DNA of 64,000 nucleotides from Peribacillus sp044761665 (lineage in GTDB: Bacteria > Bacillota > Bacilli > Bacillales > DSM-1321): NCBI RefSeq assembly GCF_044761665.1, contig NZ_JBIWCW010000005.1:1-64000 (forward strand), in the 5' to 3' direction. The notes beneath the pieces were generated by a model that had not been told where the DNA came from, did not search any database, and saw only the letters and a list, made by a program, of their open reading frames with translations. Of the stretch, positions 25,710 through 34,678 are shown in pieces; position 1 is the stretch's first letter, and every line of letters starts with the position of its first letter. The position numbers were made by a program, and so were the translations under genes.

Positions 25710-26459
25710 CTAAACAAGCAGGGAAATGCCGCCATCGACGATGATCGTTTGTCCTCGGATCATGCTTGATTCGTCTGCTATCAAGAAGAGGATCGTGTTC
25801 ACCATATCTTCGATTTCGACCATCCTTCCTGCGGGTGTTTGTTCGGCCGCTTCCGCAAGCATTTGTTCACGGTTCGGGAAAGATTTTAATGCATCCGTAT
25901 CGATGACACCGCCTGAAACGGCATTGACGCATATATTCCTTGAAGCCAATTCGACTGCCAAATATCTAGTCAGCGCTTCAAGTGCGGCTTTGGATACTCC
26001 GACCGCAGTATAGTTTTTCAAGTAACGGATCGACCCAAGTGAGCTGATGCTGACAATTTTCCCACCGCCGTTTCTTTCCATTAACTTTGCCGCTTCTTGG
26101 GCGCAGAAAAGAAGGGCTTTCGTATTGATATCCATGGTCCAGTTCCAATGAGTCTCTTCAAGGTCCATTAAAGGACGTTGTACCCCTGATGCAGCGTTAT
26201 TGATGAAGACATCCAAACGTCCATAATAAGCATCAATTTCCGCGAACATGCTTTTCACTTTCGCGACATCCCCCACATTGGCCTTAACGACAAGCGCTTT
26301 ACGCCCCATCGCTTCGATTTCAGCCGCCACTTCTAATGCTTTGGACTTGCTCCGGGCATAATTAATAACAAGGTCGTACCCTTCCTCTGCAAGCCTTAAT
26401 GCCGTGCTTCTTCCTAGACCCTTACTGCTTCCTGTAACGAGCGCTACTTTTTGTTCCAT
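25710..26459 (-). CDS. fabL: enoyl-[acyl-carrier-protein] reductase III FabL
   Basis: 249-residue short-chain dehydrogenase with Rossmann motif TGSSKGLG and catalytic YTAVGVSK (Tyr-x6-Lys). FabL reduces enoyl-ACP with NADPH in the fatty acid elongation cycle and differs from FabI by this Y-x6-K spacing. Start at 26459 (MEQKVALVTG); the frame is open further upstream but not plausible. Neighbours sspE and mutY are the same as in B. subtilis. Confidence 0.88.
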   Translation of the reverse strand: MEQKVALVTGSSKGLGRSTALRLAEEGYDLVINYARSKSKALEVAAEIEAMGRKALVVKANVGDVAKVKSMFAEIDAYYGRLDVFINNAASGVQRPLMDLEETHWNWTMDINTKALLFCAQEAAKLMERNGGGKIVSISSLGSIRYLKNYTAVGVSKAALEALTRYLAVELASRNICVNAVSGGVIDTDALKSFPNREQMLAEAAEQTPAGRMVEIEDMVNTILFLIADESSMIRGQTIIVDGGISLLV

Positions 26460-26523
26460 ATGTTTATTCCTACCTTTCTGAGTGAACATTATAGTATACC
26501 TAATAAAAAAGGAGTGTGTTCTT

Positions 26524-26748
26524 ATGTATGTTGGACGTGATATGACAGAGTTGTCCATGATGAAGAAAACGGATTGGGAAGATAGCGAACTTGCCTATTT
26601 TCATCACTCCCTTCAACAAATGGTACCTTATTTGAACGAAGAAGGACAGAGCATCCATAAAGAAATCGTACAAGAAATTGAAAGTAGAGGCGGCCTGAAA
26701 AGACAGGAAGCCGATTACACTCATGGAACCGAGACAACCTACGATTGA
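26524..26748 (+). CDS. yfhS: YfhS-like small protein
   Basis: 74-residue acidic protein, MYVGRDMTELSMMKKTDW..., of the YfhS type found near fabL in Bacillus. GGAG precedes the ATG at 26524 by 9 nt. It is divergent from fabL with the start codons only 65 bp apart, so the promoters overlap. Function unknown; a role in sporulation has been suggested for the B. subtilis relative. Confidence 0.72.
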   Translation: MYVGRDMTELSMMKKTDWEDSELAYFHHSLQQMVPYLNEEGQSIHKEIVQEIESRGGLKRQEADYTHGTETTYD

Positions 26749-26764
26749 CTTGAATTTAAAGAAA

Positions 26765-26798
26765 AATGCCGAAAGCAGAGCTTTTCGGCATCTTTTTT
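26765..26798 (+). terminator. terminator after yfhS
   Basis: Stem ATGCCGAAA / TTTTCGGCAT with loop GCAGAGC, followed by a TTTTTT tract; convergent mutY may use the reverse strand. Confidence 0.85.
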
Positions 26799-26860
26799 GA
26801 TGAGTCCATTCTAAAATATATACGTTAAGCAGATTTTTCTCTTTTTAAGGTAAAATTGAA

Positions 26861-27970
26861 TTAGCCCCTATCGTTATAGGCTTTCATCATCTTTTGGTGA
26901 GAGACTGGAAACGCGAATTCCTCCATCTCCTCTTTACTCACCCACTTAAGTTGATTTTCCACTAAGAGGTCATCACTGATTGGTTCCTTCACCACTCCGG
27001 TATACGTATCCATCTTCCATACCAGATGGGAAAAGACATGTTCAATTTTAATGAGCGAATCGATCAGTTCCGGTTTGCTACCGTAAGTCTCAAGAAAACG
27101 CGACTCAAAAAATTCCCGTTTATGCTGAAGGGTCGTGTGGATCTCGAAGTTCGGGTATTCCCACAGATTTGCAAGCAAGCCTTCTGAAGCTCGCTTGTGA
27201 ATGAGGAATTCACCTTTTTCATTTGTCAATATCGCCGCAACGATCGGCACATCACGCGATTTCTTCTTTTGGATTTTCACTGGGAGCTCGGTTTGTACCC
27301 CCGCCTCAAATGCTAGGCAATGGCTTTGCACAGGGCATAGCAGACAGGCTGGCTTCCCTGGAGTGCATATGAGTGCTCCCAATTCCATAAGGGCCTGATT
27401 GAACTCAGATGTATGACCATGGTCAATCAGCTTGCGGACGGCGACCTCGAAGGTCTTCCTTGTCTTCGGCTTAGCGATGTCTTCATAAATCATCAAGATC
27501 CGAGACAGCACACGCATGACGTTGCCATCTACGGCCGGTTCCGGCTTCCCATAGGCAATGCTCAAAATCGCTCCGGCTGTGTATGGCCCGACACCTTTCA
27601 ATTTCGAAATTTCCTCGGGGCTATCGGGAACGATGCCATTATAGGTTGCCTTTACTTCCTGGACGGCACTGTGCAGGTTGCGGACCCTCGAGTAATAACC
27701 AAGACCTTCCCATGCTTTTAAAACTTTTTCCTCATCGGCCACGGCAAAGTCTTCAAGGGTCGGGAACCAGTCCACGAACCGATTGAAATACGGAATTACG
27801 GTATCGACCCTTGTTTGCTGCAACATGATTTCAGAAACCCACACCCTGTATGGGTCCTTATTTTCGCGCCATGGCAATTCTCTTTGTTCTTCAAGGAACC
27901 AGTCGACCAAATTCCTTTGAAACGCTTCGATATTTATTTTTTCTATGGTTGGGATCATTATTTCTTTCAC
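26861..27970 (-). CDS. mutY: A/G-specific adenine glycosylase MutY
   Basis: Removes adenine mispaired with 8-oxoguanine. 369 residues. Helix-hairpin-helix segment LKGVGPYTAGAILSIAYG followed by the catalytic Asp in PAVDGNVMRVL, a [4Fe-4S] cluster CTPGKPACLLCPVQSHC (C-x6-C-x2-C-x5-C), and a C-terminal NUDIX-like domain from about residue 235 that reads 8-oxoG. GTG start with GGAGG 9 nt upstream. Same neighbours as in B. subtilis. Confidence 0.95.
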   Translation of the reverse strand: MKEIMIPTIEKINIEAFQRNLVDWFLEEQRELPWRENKDPYRVWVSEIMLQQTRVDTVIPYFNRFVDWFPTLEDFAVADEEKVLKAWEGLGYYSRVRNLHSAVQEVKATYNGIVPDSPEEISKLKGVGPYTAGAILSIAYGKPEPAVDGNVMRVLSRILMIYEDIAKPKTRKTFEVAVRKLIDHGHTSEFNQALMELGALICTPGKPACLLCPVQSHCLAFEAGVQTELPVKIQKKKSRDVPIVAAILTNEKGEFLIHKRASEGLLANLWEYPNFEIHTTLQHKREFFESRFLETYGSKPELIDSLIKIEHVFSHLVWKMDTYTGVVKEPISDDLLVENQLKWVSKEEMEEFAFPVSHQKMMKAYNDRG

Positions 27971-28170
27971 AGTTTAGTTCCTCCAAAGATGTTACACTCT
28001 TATTAAAAAGGGGAATACACAATAATGGGCATTCTTTTTTTTAACAGCACTTATTCGTTTTATTTTAATGGGAAAGATAAATAAGTCAAAATATATTCAT
28101 TTGATAGATAATATATAAGTACGGTATGATGAAAGAAGATTTTTCTAAATTGTGGCAGGGAGGTTTAACT

Positions 28171-29148
28171 TTGGATACAGGTACTCACTTTGTCATGGGA
28201 ATTGCACTTGGAGGACTTGCCACATTAGATCCTGTCATTGCGCAAGATCCCATTACGTTCAGTGCAGTCATGGCTGGTACGGTTTTGGGATCACAAGCTC
28301 CTGACATCGACACCGTTTTAAAATTAAAAAATAACGCTGTTTATATACGGAATCACCGGGGCATCACGCATTCGATACCTGCCGTGTTCCTTTGGCCCCT
28401 ACTTATCAGTGGCACTCTTTTTCTTATTATTCCTGAAGCTAATTACCTTCATTTATGGCTCTGGACATTTCTGGCTGTATTCCTTCATGTTTTCGTCGAT
28501 ATCTTTAACGCTTATGGGACACAGGCTTTACGACCGATTTCCTCAAATTGGGTCGCACTTGGAGTCATCAATACGTTCGATCCGTTCATCTTCGGGATTC
28601 ATGTTGGCGGCCTGATATTATGGGGATATGGTTTCTCCCCAGGCTACCTGTTCTTGACGATGTATGCCATACTCGTCCTCTATTATCTCGCCCGTTTCAG
28701 GGAACGAGCCTTCGTGAAGAGAGCAGTCAGGCAACAGATTCCAGGAGCGAGAAAAATCCTCTTATCACCAACGATGAGTTATCACCGTTGGCGAATAGCC
28801 GTGATAGCCGAAAAGCATTATTATGTCGCCCGTGCCGATCGTGGCTATGTGACCATTCTTGATACCTTTAATCGGATTCCGCTTCCGGAGAGCGAAATTC
28901 TTGAAGCCGCCAAGCATGATATCAATTTGGCAGCCTTTCTCTCTTTCTCCCCTGTTTATAGATGGGAAATTGAGCACAATGAGGACTATTACGAAGTCCG
29001 TTTCATTGATTTAAGATACCGTAGCAACGGATATTATCCTTTTGTCGCCGTGGTTCATCTGGACGATGACTTGAATATCTTGAATTCATTTACCGGATGG
29101 ATTTTCAGTGAAGCGAAACTCAAGAAGAAATTGAATATTATTTTGTAG
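28171..29148 (+). CDS. yfhP: YfhP family membrane-bound metal-dependent hydrolase
   Basis: 325-residue integral membrane protein of the YdjM/YfhP family. The N-terminal half has four to five helices with the conserved polar motifs DTGTHFVMG, GSQAPDIDTV, NHRGITHS and HVFVDIFNAYGTQ, a His/Asp pattern typical of metal-dependent phosphohydrolase-like membrane proteins. The C-terminal third is soluble. I chose the TTG at 28171 because GGGAGG stands 7 nt before it and the protein then begins MDTGTHF like its relatives. Substrate unknown; the B. subtilis gene has been linked to regulation of secondary metabolism. Confidence 0.85.
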   Translation: MDTGTHFVMGIALGGLATLDPVIAQDPITFSAVMAGTVLGSQAPDIDTVLKLKNNAVYIRNHRGITHSIPAVFLWPLLISGTLFLIIPEANYLHLWLWTFLAVFLHVFVDIFNAYGTQALRPISSNWVALGVINTFDPFIFGIHVGGLILWGYGFSPGYLFLTMYAILVLYYLARFRERAFVKRAVRQQIPGARKILLSPTMSYHRWRIAVIAEKHYYVARADRGYVTILDTFNRIPLPESEILEAAKHDINLAAFLSFSPVYRWEIEHNEDYYEVRFIDLRYRSNGYYPFVAVVHLDDDLNILNSFTGWIFSEAKLKKKLNIIL

Positions 29149-29160
29149 GATTAAAATAAG

Positions 29161-29208
29161 AAAGGCTGATTCCACGGAAGAAACCCCCGATGGAATCAGC
29201 TTTTTTTT
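29161..29208. terminator. bidirectional terminator after yfhP
   Basis: Stem AAGGCTGATTCCA / TGGAATCAGCTTTT with a run of eight T. It also touches the yfhJ stop codon on the other strand. Confidence 0.88.
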
Positions 29209-29473
29209 AATGAAGGTGATTCTGTTGATCCAATAAATGTTTATATTTAGGATTCTTTGCAATGAATTCGTGGAAACGTTCTCCGTAATTGTCGATCCAG
29301 GTCCTGACAACACGTGATGTCATCTCTTCGCCTGCATACTCATGTCCCGCTTTCGCATAGGTCGTCTCGAAATCTTCCCATAATAACTCAACCCAAGTCA
29401 AAGCCTGCTCATACGTAATGTGATCATTTTTCTCGAGCAAAATCTTGGTTAATCTTTCATGGTAATCATTCAT
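29207..29473 (-). CDS. yfhJ: YfhJ, WVELL-domain protein
   Basis: 88-residue protein of the YfhJ family, named for the conserved WVELLWEDFE segment seen at about residues 27-36. No membrane segment. Start MNDYHERLTKILLEKND preceded by GGGGTGG. Function unknown. Convergent with yfhP and divergent from sspK, the B. subtilis arrangement. Confidence 0.85.
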   Translation of the reverse strand: MNDYHERLTKILLEKNDHITYEQALTWVELLWEDFETTYAKAGHEYAGEEMTSRVVRTWIDNYGERFHEFIAKNPKYKHLLDQQNHLH

Positions 29474-29587
29474 ATAAACCACCCCGTTGCCAATATTTTT
29501 ACAGACTGAATTTTACTGTTCCTTACCCATACTAGTAAAGAACAGAAACAATTTTTTTACTTATTCTAATGCTTGGAGGAGAAAAAC

Positions 29588-29743
29588 TTGAGAAATAAAC
29601 AAAAAGGTTTCCCTAACCAAAACAATAATAAATTCCAAGGCGAACCCCGCGCAAAAGCGAGATATGCATCAAAACGAGCGGATGGCAGCATTAATACCCA
29701 TCCACAAGAACGTATGAAAGCTTCTAACGAAAGAACGGAATAA
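29588..29743 (+). CDS. sspK: small acid-soluble spore protein K
   Basis: 51-residue minor SASP (MRNKQKGFPNQNNNKF..., ending NERTE) matching SspK, including the conserved GEPRAKA and ASKRADGS and THPQERM blocks. TTG start with GGAGG 8 nt upstream. It is expected to be made in the forespore under sigma G. Located between yfhJ and yfhH as in B. subtilis. Confidence 0.93.
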   Translation: MRNKQKGFPNQNNNKFQGEPRAKARYASKRADGSINTHPQERMKASNERTE

Positions 29744-29752
29744 ATGATTGAC

Positions 29753-29785
29753 AAAGGAATCGGTGCGTTGACGATTCCTTTTTAT
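29753..29785. terminator. terminator between sspK and yfhH
   Basis: Stem AAAGGAATCG / CGATTCCTTT followed by TTTATTT, placed between the convergent genes. Confidence 0.85.
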
Positions 29786-30093
29786 TTCAACATCGATATG
29801 GGCAGCGCTTCTTCTTTCCCATCTCCACCCAAACGGTATCCCCAGGCAAAAACGCCATTCATATAGTCAATCTTGAAATAGACACCTGGATCCCCATCGA
29901 TTTGATAAATTTCACCTTTTTTGAAATCATCCGGATTCAACAGATACGCTTTAGCCATGGTTACTTTACGTTCCAATACGGAATATTCATTCACCATTCC
30001 CAGTTGCTCGGCTTTTCTCGCCTTTTCCGTCAGTGTTGCAATTTCTTGTTGCAGTTCATAATCCGACATGGTGCTATATCTTACCTCGCTCAT
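29782..30093 (-). CDS. yfhH: YfhH family protein (DUF1811)
   Basis: 103-residue protein with an N-terminal helical hairpin (DYELQQEIATLTEKARKAEQLG) and a C-terminal SH3-like beta barrel (GEIYQIDGDPGVYFKIDYMNGVFAWGYRLGG). Matches DUF1811. Function unknown. GGAG precedes the ATG. It is 74 bp downstream of recX on the same strand, so probably co-transcribed. Confidence 0.87.
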   Translation of the reverse strand: MSEVRYSTMSDYELQQEIATLTEKARKAEQLGMVNEYSVLERKVTMAKAYLLNPDDFKKGEIYQIDGDPGVYFKIDYMNGVFAWGYRLGGDGKEEALPISMLK

Positions 30094-30167
30094 ATGTAAG
30101 CTCCTTATATGAAATAATAGATATTTCTATTTTAAACAAAGTTATGCGTTTTGGCTATGAATGAACT

Positions 30168-30965
30168 TTAATCCATCTCTGAATCATTTAAATAACGGTC
30201 AATCAACTCGATGGGAAAACCTTTACGATATAAGGATTGCTTCATCTTTTGAGTGTATTCGAAGCCTTCATAATTCCGATAACGGCGTTGAAGTTTTTCG
30301 GCATGATGTGAAAGCGAGGTCCATTGCTCATCCTCATCTTTTTCCACGGCCACATCTTCCAATGCCTCGTTAATGATGTCCCGGGAGAATCCTTTACGTG
30401 CTAATGTTTGTTCCACTTTCTGCCGTAATGCCCGTTCCGAGATGTTCTTTTCCTTCTTTATTGATTTGCCGGCAAGCCTTCTTGCATGCTCGACTTGGAT
30501 TTCGTGAGGATACTCCATCAAAGCCTGCTCAATCAGCTTATCTTGTATCCCTTTTTCCTTCAGTTCCTGCTTTAGCGTTATCGGACCTTTATTGCCACCG
30601 TTCACATGAGTCCGGACATATGCTTTGGCAAAATCAAGATCGTCTAAATAGTGAAAGCTGTATAGCTTATGTATCGCTTCTTTTATAATCGGCTCTTCGA
30701 AATCCTTCTTTTTTAAGTACAGGCGCACTTCCGATTCCGAACGCATGCGGTAAGATAAATAATTGAGGGCATCGGTAAACGCCTTTTGAATTTCGTCATG
30801 AAACTGCACTTCGGCAAGAAGCAAATCTTCGAGTACCGTCCCTTTTTTCAACTGAAATTTCAGGAGGACCTCTTCGTCCACACTGAACGCATATTTTTCA
30901 TCGACAAATATGTTGTAGCGGTCTGTCCGTTTCTTTTGGGTCGTTATTTTTGTTATGTTCGGCAT
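30168..30965 (-). CDS. recX: RecA regulator RecX
   Basis: 265-residue RecX, built of three-helix repeats (FTDALNYLSYRMRSESEVRLYLKKKD; FHYLDDLDFAKAYVRTHVNGGNKGP; ISERALRQKVEQTLARKGFS). RecX binds RecA filaments and modulates recombination and SOS. The N-terminal 55-residue beta extension is typical of Firmicutes members. GGGGG site before the ATG. Divergent from yfhF. Confidence 0.92.
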   Translation of the reverse strand: MPNITKITTQKKRTDRYNIFVDEKYAFSVDEEVLLKFQLKKGTVLEDLLLAEVQFHDEIQKAFTDALNYLSYRMRSESEVRLYLKKKDFEEPIIKEAIHKLYSFHYLDDLDFAKAYVRTHVNGGNKGPITLKQELKEKGIQDKLIEQALMEYPHEIQVEHARRLAGKSIKKEKNISERALRQKVEQTLARKGFSRDIINEALEDVAVEKDEDEQWTSLSHHAEKLQRRYRNYEGFEYTQKMKQSLYRKGFPIELIDRYLNDSEMD

Positions 30966-31090
30966 ACTTTACACCCCCTTCTCTACTTTACCCGTTTCCG
31001 TAGACCTTTTCTAGACAAGCACGTCCAAAAATGAAAAAACAACCTGAGCATGTTACAGTGAAGGAAAGACGGAAAAAGGATGTGGTTTTC

Positions 31091-31999
31091 ATGAAAATAG
31101 CCATTGCCGGTGGAAGCGGATTTGTCGGAAATGCTCTTATCGATGAATTATTAAAAGAAAATCATGAATTATATATATTGACAAGGCACCCAGATCAACA
31201 TAAAAAGCAGAAGCATATTCATTACGTGGGCTGGCTGAGTGCAGGAGCAAGCCCAGAACGGCAGTTGGAGGACCTTGATGTATTTATTAACCTCGCTGGA
31301 GAGTCCCTAAACAGCGGTCGTTGGTCGCAGGAACGGAAACGCAGGATCGTTGAAAGCCGGGTCGAGTCATCCAAAGAGATGAACCGTATCCTCTCCAAGC
31401 TTCCGAAAAAATTATCGTGCCTCATCAATGCAAGTGCAGTGGGCTATTATGGCATATCCGATCAAGAAACCTTTACGGAAGCATCGGATTCCATCGGGGA
31501 TGACTTTCTCGCCCGTACGGTCAAGCTATGGGAAAAAGAAGCGATGAAGTCCAATTCATACAGCGAACGGGTCGTCCTTACGAGATTCGGTGTCATCCTT
31601 GGAGAAAAAGAGGGGGCCCTCCCGATGATGACCCTTCCCTACAAGCTTTTCGGAGGCGGAAAGTTAGGCAAAGGAAGTCAGTGGCTTTCCTGGATTCATA
31701 TTCAGGATGTTGCCCGTGCGATCACTTTTTGCATGAAGAACCAAACCGTGCAAGGTCCCGTCAACTTCACTGCACCGAACCCTGTTCAAATGGAGACGTT
31801 CGGTAAAACGATTGGCACCGTCATGCACCGGCCACACTGGTTCCCTGTACCTCCCTTCCTTTTAAAAGCTATTCTTGGCGAAATGAGCGTACTTGTCCTA
31901 GAAGGTCAAAAGGTCCTGCCAAACAAACTCATCCAAGAGGAATTCTCGTTTTCTTTCCCCACTCTTAAAATGGCTCTAGAAGATATTTTACATGTATGA
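31091..31999 (+). CDS. yfhF: TIGR01777 family NAD-dependent epimerase YfhF
   Basis: 302-residue SDR-type protein related to the cell-division-linked SulA/YfcH group. NAD(P)-binding motif MKIAIAGGSGFVGNALI, the NLAGESLNSGRWS segment and C-terminal DUF1731 region from about residue 250. The frame opens at 31031, but MKIAIAGG at 31091 is the family N-terminus and has an AAGGA site. Enzymatic reaction unknown. Divergent from recX, as in B. subtilis. Confidence 0.87.
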   Translation: MKIAIAGGSGFVGNALIDELLKENHELYILTRHPDQHKKQKHIHYVGWLSAGASPERQLEDLDVFINLAGESLNSGRWSQERKRRIVESRVESSKEMNRILSKLPKKLSCLINASAVGYYGISDQETFTEASDSIGDDFLARTVKLWEKEAMKSNSYSERVVLTRFGVILGEKEGALPMMTLPYKLFGGGKLGKGSQWLSWIHIQDVARAITFCMKNQTVQGPVNFTAPNPVQMETFGKTIGTVMHRPHWFPVPPFLLKAILGEMSVLVLEGQKVLPNKLIQEEFSFSFPTLKMALEDILHV

Positions 32000-32052
32000 T
32001 TAAGTGTTTTTAGGAAAAAATAGGATTATCACGTGAATTGGAGATGATCTAA

Positions 32053-32175
32053 ATGGCAAAGAAAACGGATAAAGAAAAAAGTACCTTAACGAGCATGCAA
32101 GCGGTCACTTACTCACGTGAATTCAGGCAGGCAGATCGCGCCGGCGGTTTTACGGAAAAGAAATCACGCCGTTAA
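32053..32175 (+). CDS. yfhE: YfhE family small protein
   Basis: 40-residue basic protein MAKKTDKEKS...KKSRR, with the YfhE core MQAVTYSREFRQADRAGGF. GGAG lies about 10 nt before the ATG. Too short for routine gene finders but backed by family motif and synteny between yfhF and yfhD. Confidence 0.83.
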   Translation: MAKKTDKEKSTLTSMQAVTYSREFRQADRAGGFTEKKSRR

Positions 32176-32219
32176 GTTTGGAGCATTTTTCCGTACATGA
32201 CGATCGACCATTGCGTACA

Positions 32220-32263
32220 AAATAAGCAGGAAATGATTTAACATCATTTCCTGCTTATTTATA
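32220..32263 (+). terminator. long hairpin between yfhE and yfhD
   Basis: Perfect 17-bp stem AATAAGCAGGAAATGAT / ATCATTTCCTGCTTATT with loop TTAAC, then TATATTT. Reads as a terminator of yfhE, though the T-run is short. Confidence 0.7.
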
Positions 32264-32287
32264 TTTCATCATCTAGGGGGCGCTAAC

Positions 32288-32470
32288 ATGGGACGAAATA
32301 ACATTCACCATAATCGGGACAAAAACACACAAAAACTGCCACAGGTACCTAAAAACCTCAAAAGTGACGGACTTGATGTCGAATTTTCTACCGAACTGGC
32401 CGACCAAGATGATATGGAGGCTCAAGCACGGGCCAATGCCGCCGATCGTCGGGCACACAATCGTAAATAA
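32288..32470 (+). CDS. yfhD: YfhD family small protein
   Basis: 60-residue polar protein with the YfhD signature KLPQVPKNLKSDGLDVEFSTELADQDD and a basic tail. Function unknown. GGGGG ribosome binding site before the ATG. Gene order with yfhE and yfhF conserved. Confidence 0.83.
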   Translation: MGRNNIHHNRDKNTQKLPQVPKNLKSDGLDVEFSTELADQDDMEAQARANAADRRAHNRK

Positions 32471-32478
32471 TAGTATGT

Positions 32479-32513
32479 TTAGAGGAGGCTGATTTGTTAT
32501 CAGCCTCCTTTTA
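32479..32513 (+). terminator. terminator after yfhD
   Basis: Stem AGGAGGCTGAT / ATCAGCCTCCT with loop TTGTT, followed by TTTATAC. Confidence 0.88.
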
Positions 32514-32524
32514 TACACACCATC

Positions 32525-32651
32525 TTATCCACAAGCCTGTGGACATTGTGGATATTTTCTGAATACATAGATAAATTATAGGTAATATGGCTCGTCTTAT
32601 TCACATCTAAATAATGTAAATTATGGATAACTCTGTGGATTTTGTGGATAA
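32525..32651. promoter_or_regulatory. DnaA-box cluster
   Basis: Seven DnaA-box-like 9-mers within 127 bp of AT-rich intergenic DNA. Exact TTATCCACA at 32525-32533 (plus) and 32643-32651 (minus). Eight of nine matches at 32547-32555 (minus), 32597-32605 (plus) and 32622-32630 (minus). Seven of nine at 32538-32546 and 32634-32642 (minus). There is no dnaA or dnaN nearby, so this is not oriC. Confidence 0.82.
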
Positions 32652-32697
32652 GAAACTGAGTTCCTTGATTCGTATGTATCTTGCATGTGGAAAACAT

Positions 32698-32737
32698 GCA
32701 AAAGGAGACTCCAATTTGGGTTGGAGTCTCCTTTTAC
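32698..32737. terminator. bidirectional terminator
   Basis: Stem AAAAGGAGACTCCAA / TTGGAGTCTCCTTTT with loop TTTGGG, at the 3' side of the small minus-strand gene that follows. Confidence 0.88.
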
Positions 32738-32740
32738 TTT

Positions 32741-32932
32741 TTATTCATTCACTAATTCAATCAATGAATCGATCATGACCCATTGTTGCCTTAAACGGTA
32801 TTCAGTGGATTTTTCATAAATTAATTTACTGGCTGCAGCCTGATCACTATCAGCATGCACTAAACTGCGTCCTTCGAGAATGGAATGTTCATCGACCACT
32901 GCATGCCATGCAATTCGAAATGACTTACTCAA
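32741..32932 (-). CDS. small hypothetical protein
   Basis: 63-residue protein (MSKSFRIAWHAVVDEHSILE...) that I do not recognise. TTG start with GGGGGG 6 nt upstream, and a clean terminator after the stop, which supports a real gene. No membrane segment. It lies 84 bp downstream of the acyl-CoA ligase gene on the same strand, so it may be its last operon member. Confidence 0.6.
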   Translation of the reverse strand: MSKSFRIAWHAVVDEHSILEGRSLVHADSDQAAASKLIYEKSTEYRLRQQWVMIDSLIELVNE

Positions 32933-33015
32933 TTTGTTCCCCCCATTAACGTTCCCTCATGTTGTCCTTAGTTTTATCGGCTATTGGCTTTTTCTTTTTA
33001 GGGGCATTTATAAAT

Positions 33016-34581
33016 TTATTGTTCCTCCAGGACGTTTTCTTCTAACTGTTTACGCAGCATGAACTTTTGGATTTTACCGCTGGCGTTTCGCGGTAACTCG
33101 TCACAGAAGATATATCGTCTTGGACGCTTATAGTTCGCCAGTGTCAGGCTACTCTTGCACCAATCCTCTAAATCGCTCTCAGTCAGCAAAGGGTCTTTCG
33201 CAACGACAAAGGCCGTTACCGTTTCTCCCCATTTATCATCAGGTTGACCGAGAACCGCACAGTCGAGGACCCCAGCATGTTCATATAGGGTATCTTCCAC
33301 TTCGCGTGGGTAGACATTTTCACCGCCTGAAATGATCATATCATCCACGCGATCCTTGACCCATAAAAAACCGTCTTCATCAAGGAAGCCAATATCCCCG
33401 GAATGGTACCAACCTTTATGAAGGGCCTTTTCCGTTTCTCCCTCTCTTTGGAAGTATCCTTGCATGATACATGGTCCTTTCACAAGGATTTCCCCTGTTT
33501 CCCCAGGGGCCATCGTATCTTCAGGGTCCGCTGGGCCTTCTTCACTTGGACGGGCTATGATGATTTCATGGCCACGGCATGCCTGTCCTGCTGAACCGGA
33601 TTTTCTGATTTGGTCGTCTTCCAACAGCAAGGTGATGGCAGGACCCATTTCGGTCATCCCATAAGCCTGGATGAATTGGATGCCCAGCTTTTCCTGACAC
33701 TCGCGAACGAGCGCTGGCGCCATTGGGGCTGCACCGTACAACCCGAGGTTCAGACTTTTAATATTATAGTTCTCCAGATTCTCCTGAAGGAGCATGTTCC
33801 ACATCGTCGGTGCCGCAAATAGCTTGGAGATTCCTTCCGATTCAATCAGCTCCAATGCCTGCTTAGGAATGAACTGGTGCATGATCACATTCTTAGCGCC
33901 CACCTGCACACGTGGTAAAAATGAACAGTGCAATTCAGCACAATGAAACATGGGGGCGGTAATCAAACCGATGTCCCGACTTTCATATTTCATGGCCTCT
34001 GTTAAAATCGCTGACTGCTCGACCATGTCCTTATGAAGATGGACGACCCCCTTAGGCCTTCCTGTCGTCCCGCTCGTATACATGATGGCATAGACATCAT
34101 TTTCATCAATGTCGACTTCTACCGGCATGGAAGGTGTATGGATCAGTTTTTCCCTGTAACTTGTGGCATAGCTAGGTACTTTCTTATCGATAAACCAAAA
34201 AGCGATGCTCGGGAAACGCTTTTCAATTGCCGCCACGCTCGTTTCTAGCGCAGACTCGAACAGGAGGACCTTCGGCTTTGCCTCATTGAGGATATAGGCC
34301 AGCTCCTCCGCCATCAATCGAAAGTTAATCGGATTAAAGACCGCCCCGATCTTGGTGCAGGCAAAAAATGCCGTGGCCAGTTCTTCATTATTATAAAGGT
34401 AGGTCGAGACCCGGTCCCCTTTTTGGACACCTTCCGCTTGGAGCGCCGCTGCCAACCTATTAACCTGGTCATTCCACTGGATGTATGTATATCGGATATT
34501 TCTTCTCACGTCGTAGATAGCTTCTTTGATGGGGAATTTTTGAACCGTCTGATCGAATATCGTATTAATCGTAACTGACAT
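33016..34581 (-). CDS. fatty-acyl-CoA synthetase (AMP-binding)
   Basis: 521-residue acyl-adenylate-forming enzyme that activates carboxylic acids to CoA thioesters. P-loop YTSGTTGRPKGVV, the AYGMTEMGP motif, the hinge WYHSGDIGFLDEDGFLWVKDR and the C-terminal catalytic Lys in NASGKIQKF are all present. Most likely substrate is a medium- or long-chain fatty acid, given the neighbours. Last enzyme gene of the MerR-led operon; gap of 97 bp to the thiolase gene. Confidence 0.9.
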   Translation of the reverse strand: MSVTINTIFDQTVQKFPIKEAIYDVRRNIRYTYIQWNDQVNRLAAALQAEGVQKGDRVSTYLYNNEELATAFFACTKIGAVFNPINFRLMAEELAYILNEAKPKVLLFESALETSVAAIEKRFPSIAFWFIDKKVPSYATSYREKLIHTPSMPVEVDIDENDVYAIMYTSGTTGRPKGVVHLHKDMVEQSAILTEAMKYESRDIGLITAPMFHCAELHCSFLPRVQVGAKNVIMHQFIPKQALELIESEGISKLFAAPTMWNMLLQENLENYNIKSLNLGLYGAAPMAPALVRECQEKLGIQFIQAYGMTEMGPAITLLLEDDQIRKSGSAGQACRGHEIIIARPSEEGPADPEDTMAPGETGEILVKGPCIMQGYFQREGETEKALHKGWYHSGDIGFLDEDGFLWVKDRVDDMIISGGENVYPREVEDTLYEHAGVLDCAVLGQPDDKWGETVTAFVVAKDPLLTESDLEDWCKSSLTLANYKRPRRYIFCDELPRNASGKIQKFMLRKQLEENVLEEQ

Positions 34582-34678
34582 CTCTTTTCCTCCTCAAGTA
34601 ACCTGCCATCATCAAGAGCTTGCTTGATGATGGACAGCTTCTTCTTTACCAGCCCTTACCTTCACGTGAAATTACCGA

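Noticed and set aside
32525..32651. Chromosomal origin oriC
   Set aside because: No dnaA, dnaN, rpmH or other origin genes and no DnaA-trio/AT unwinding region recognised; the surroundings are the yfh block.
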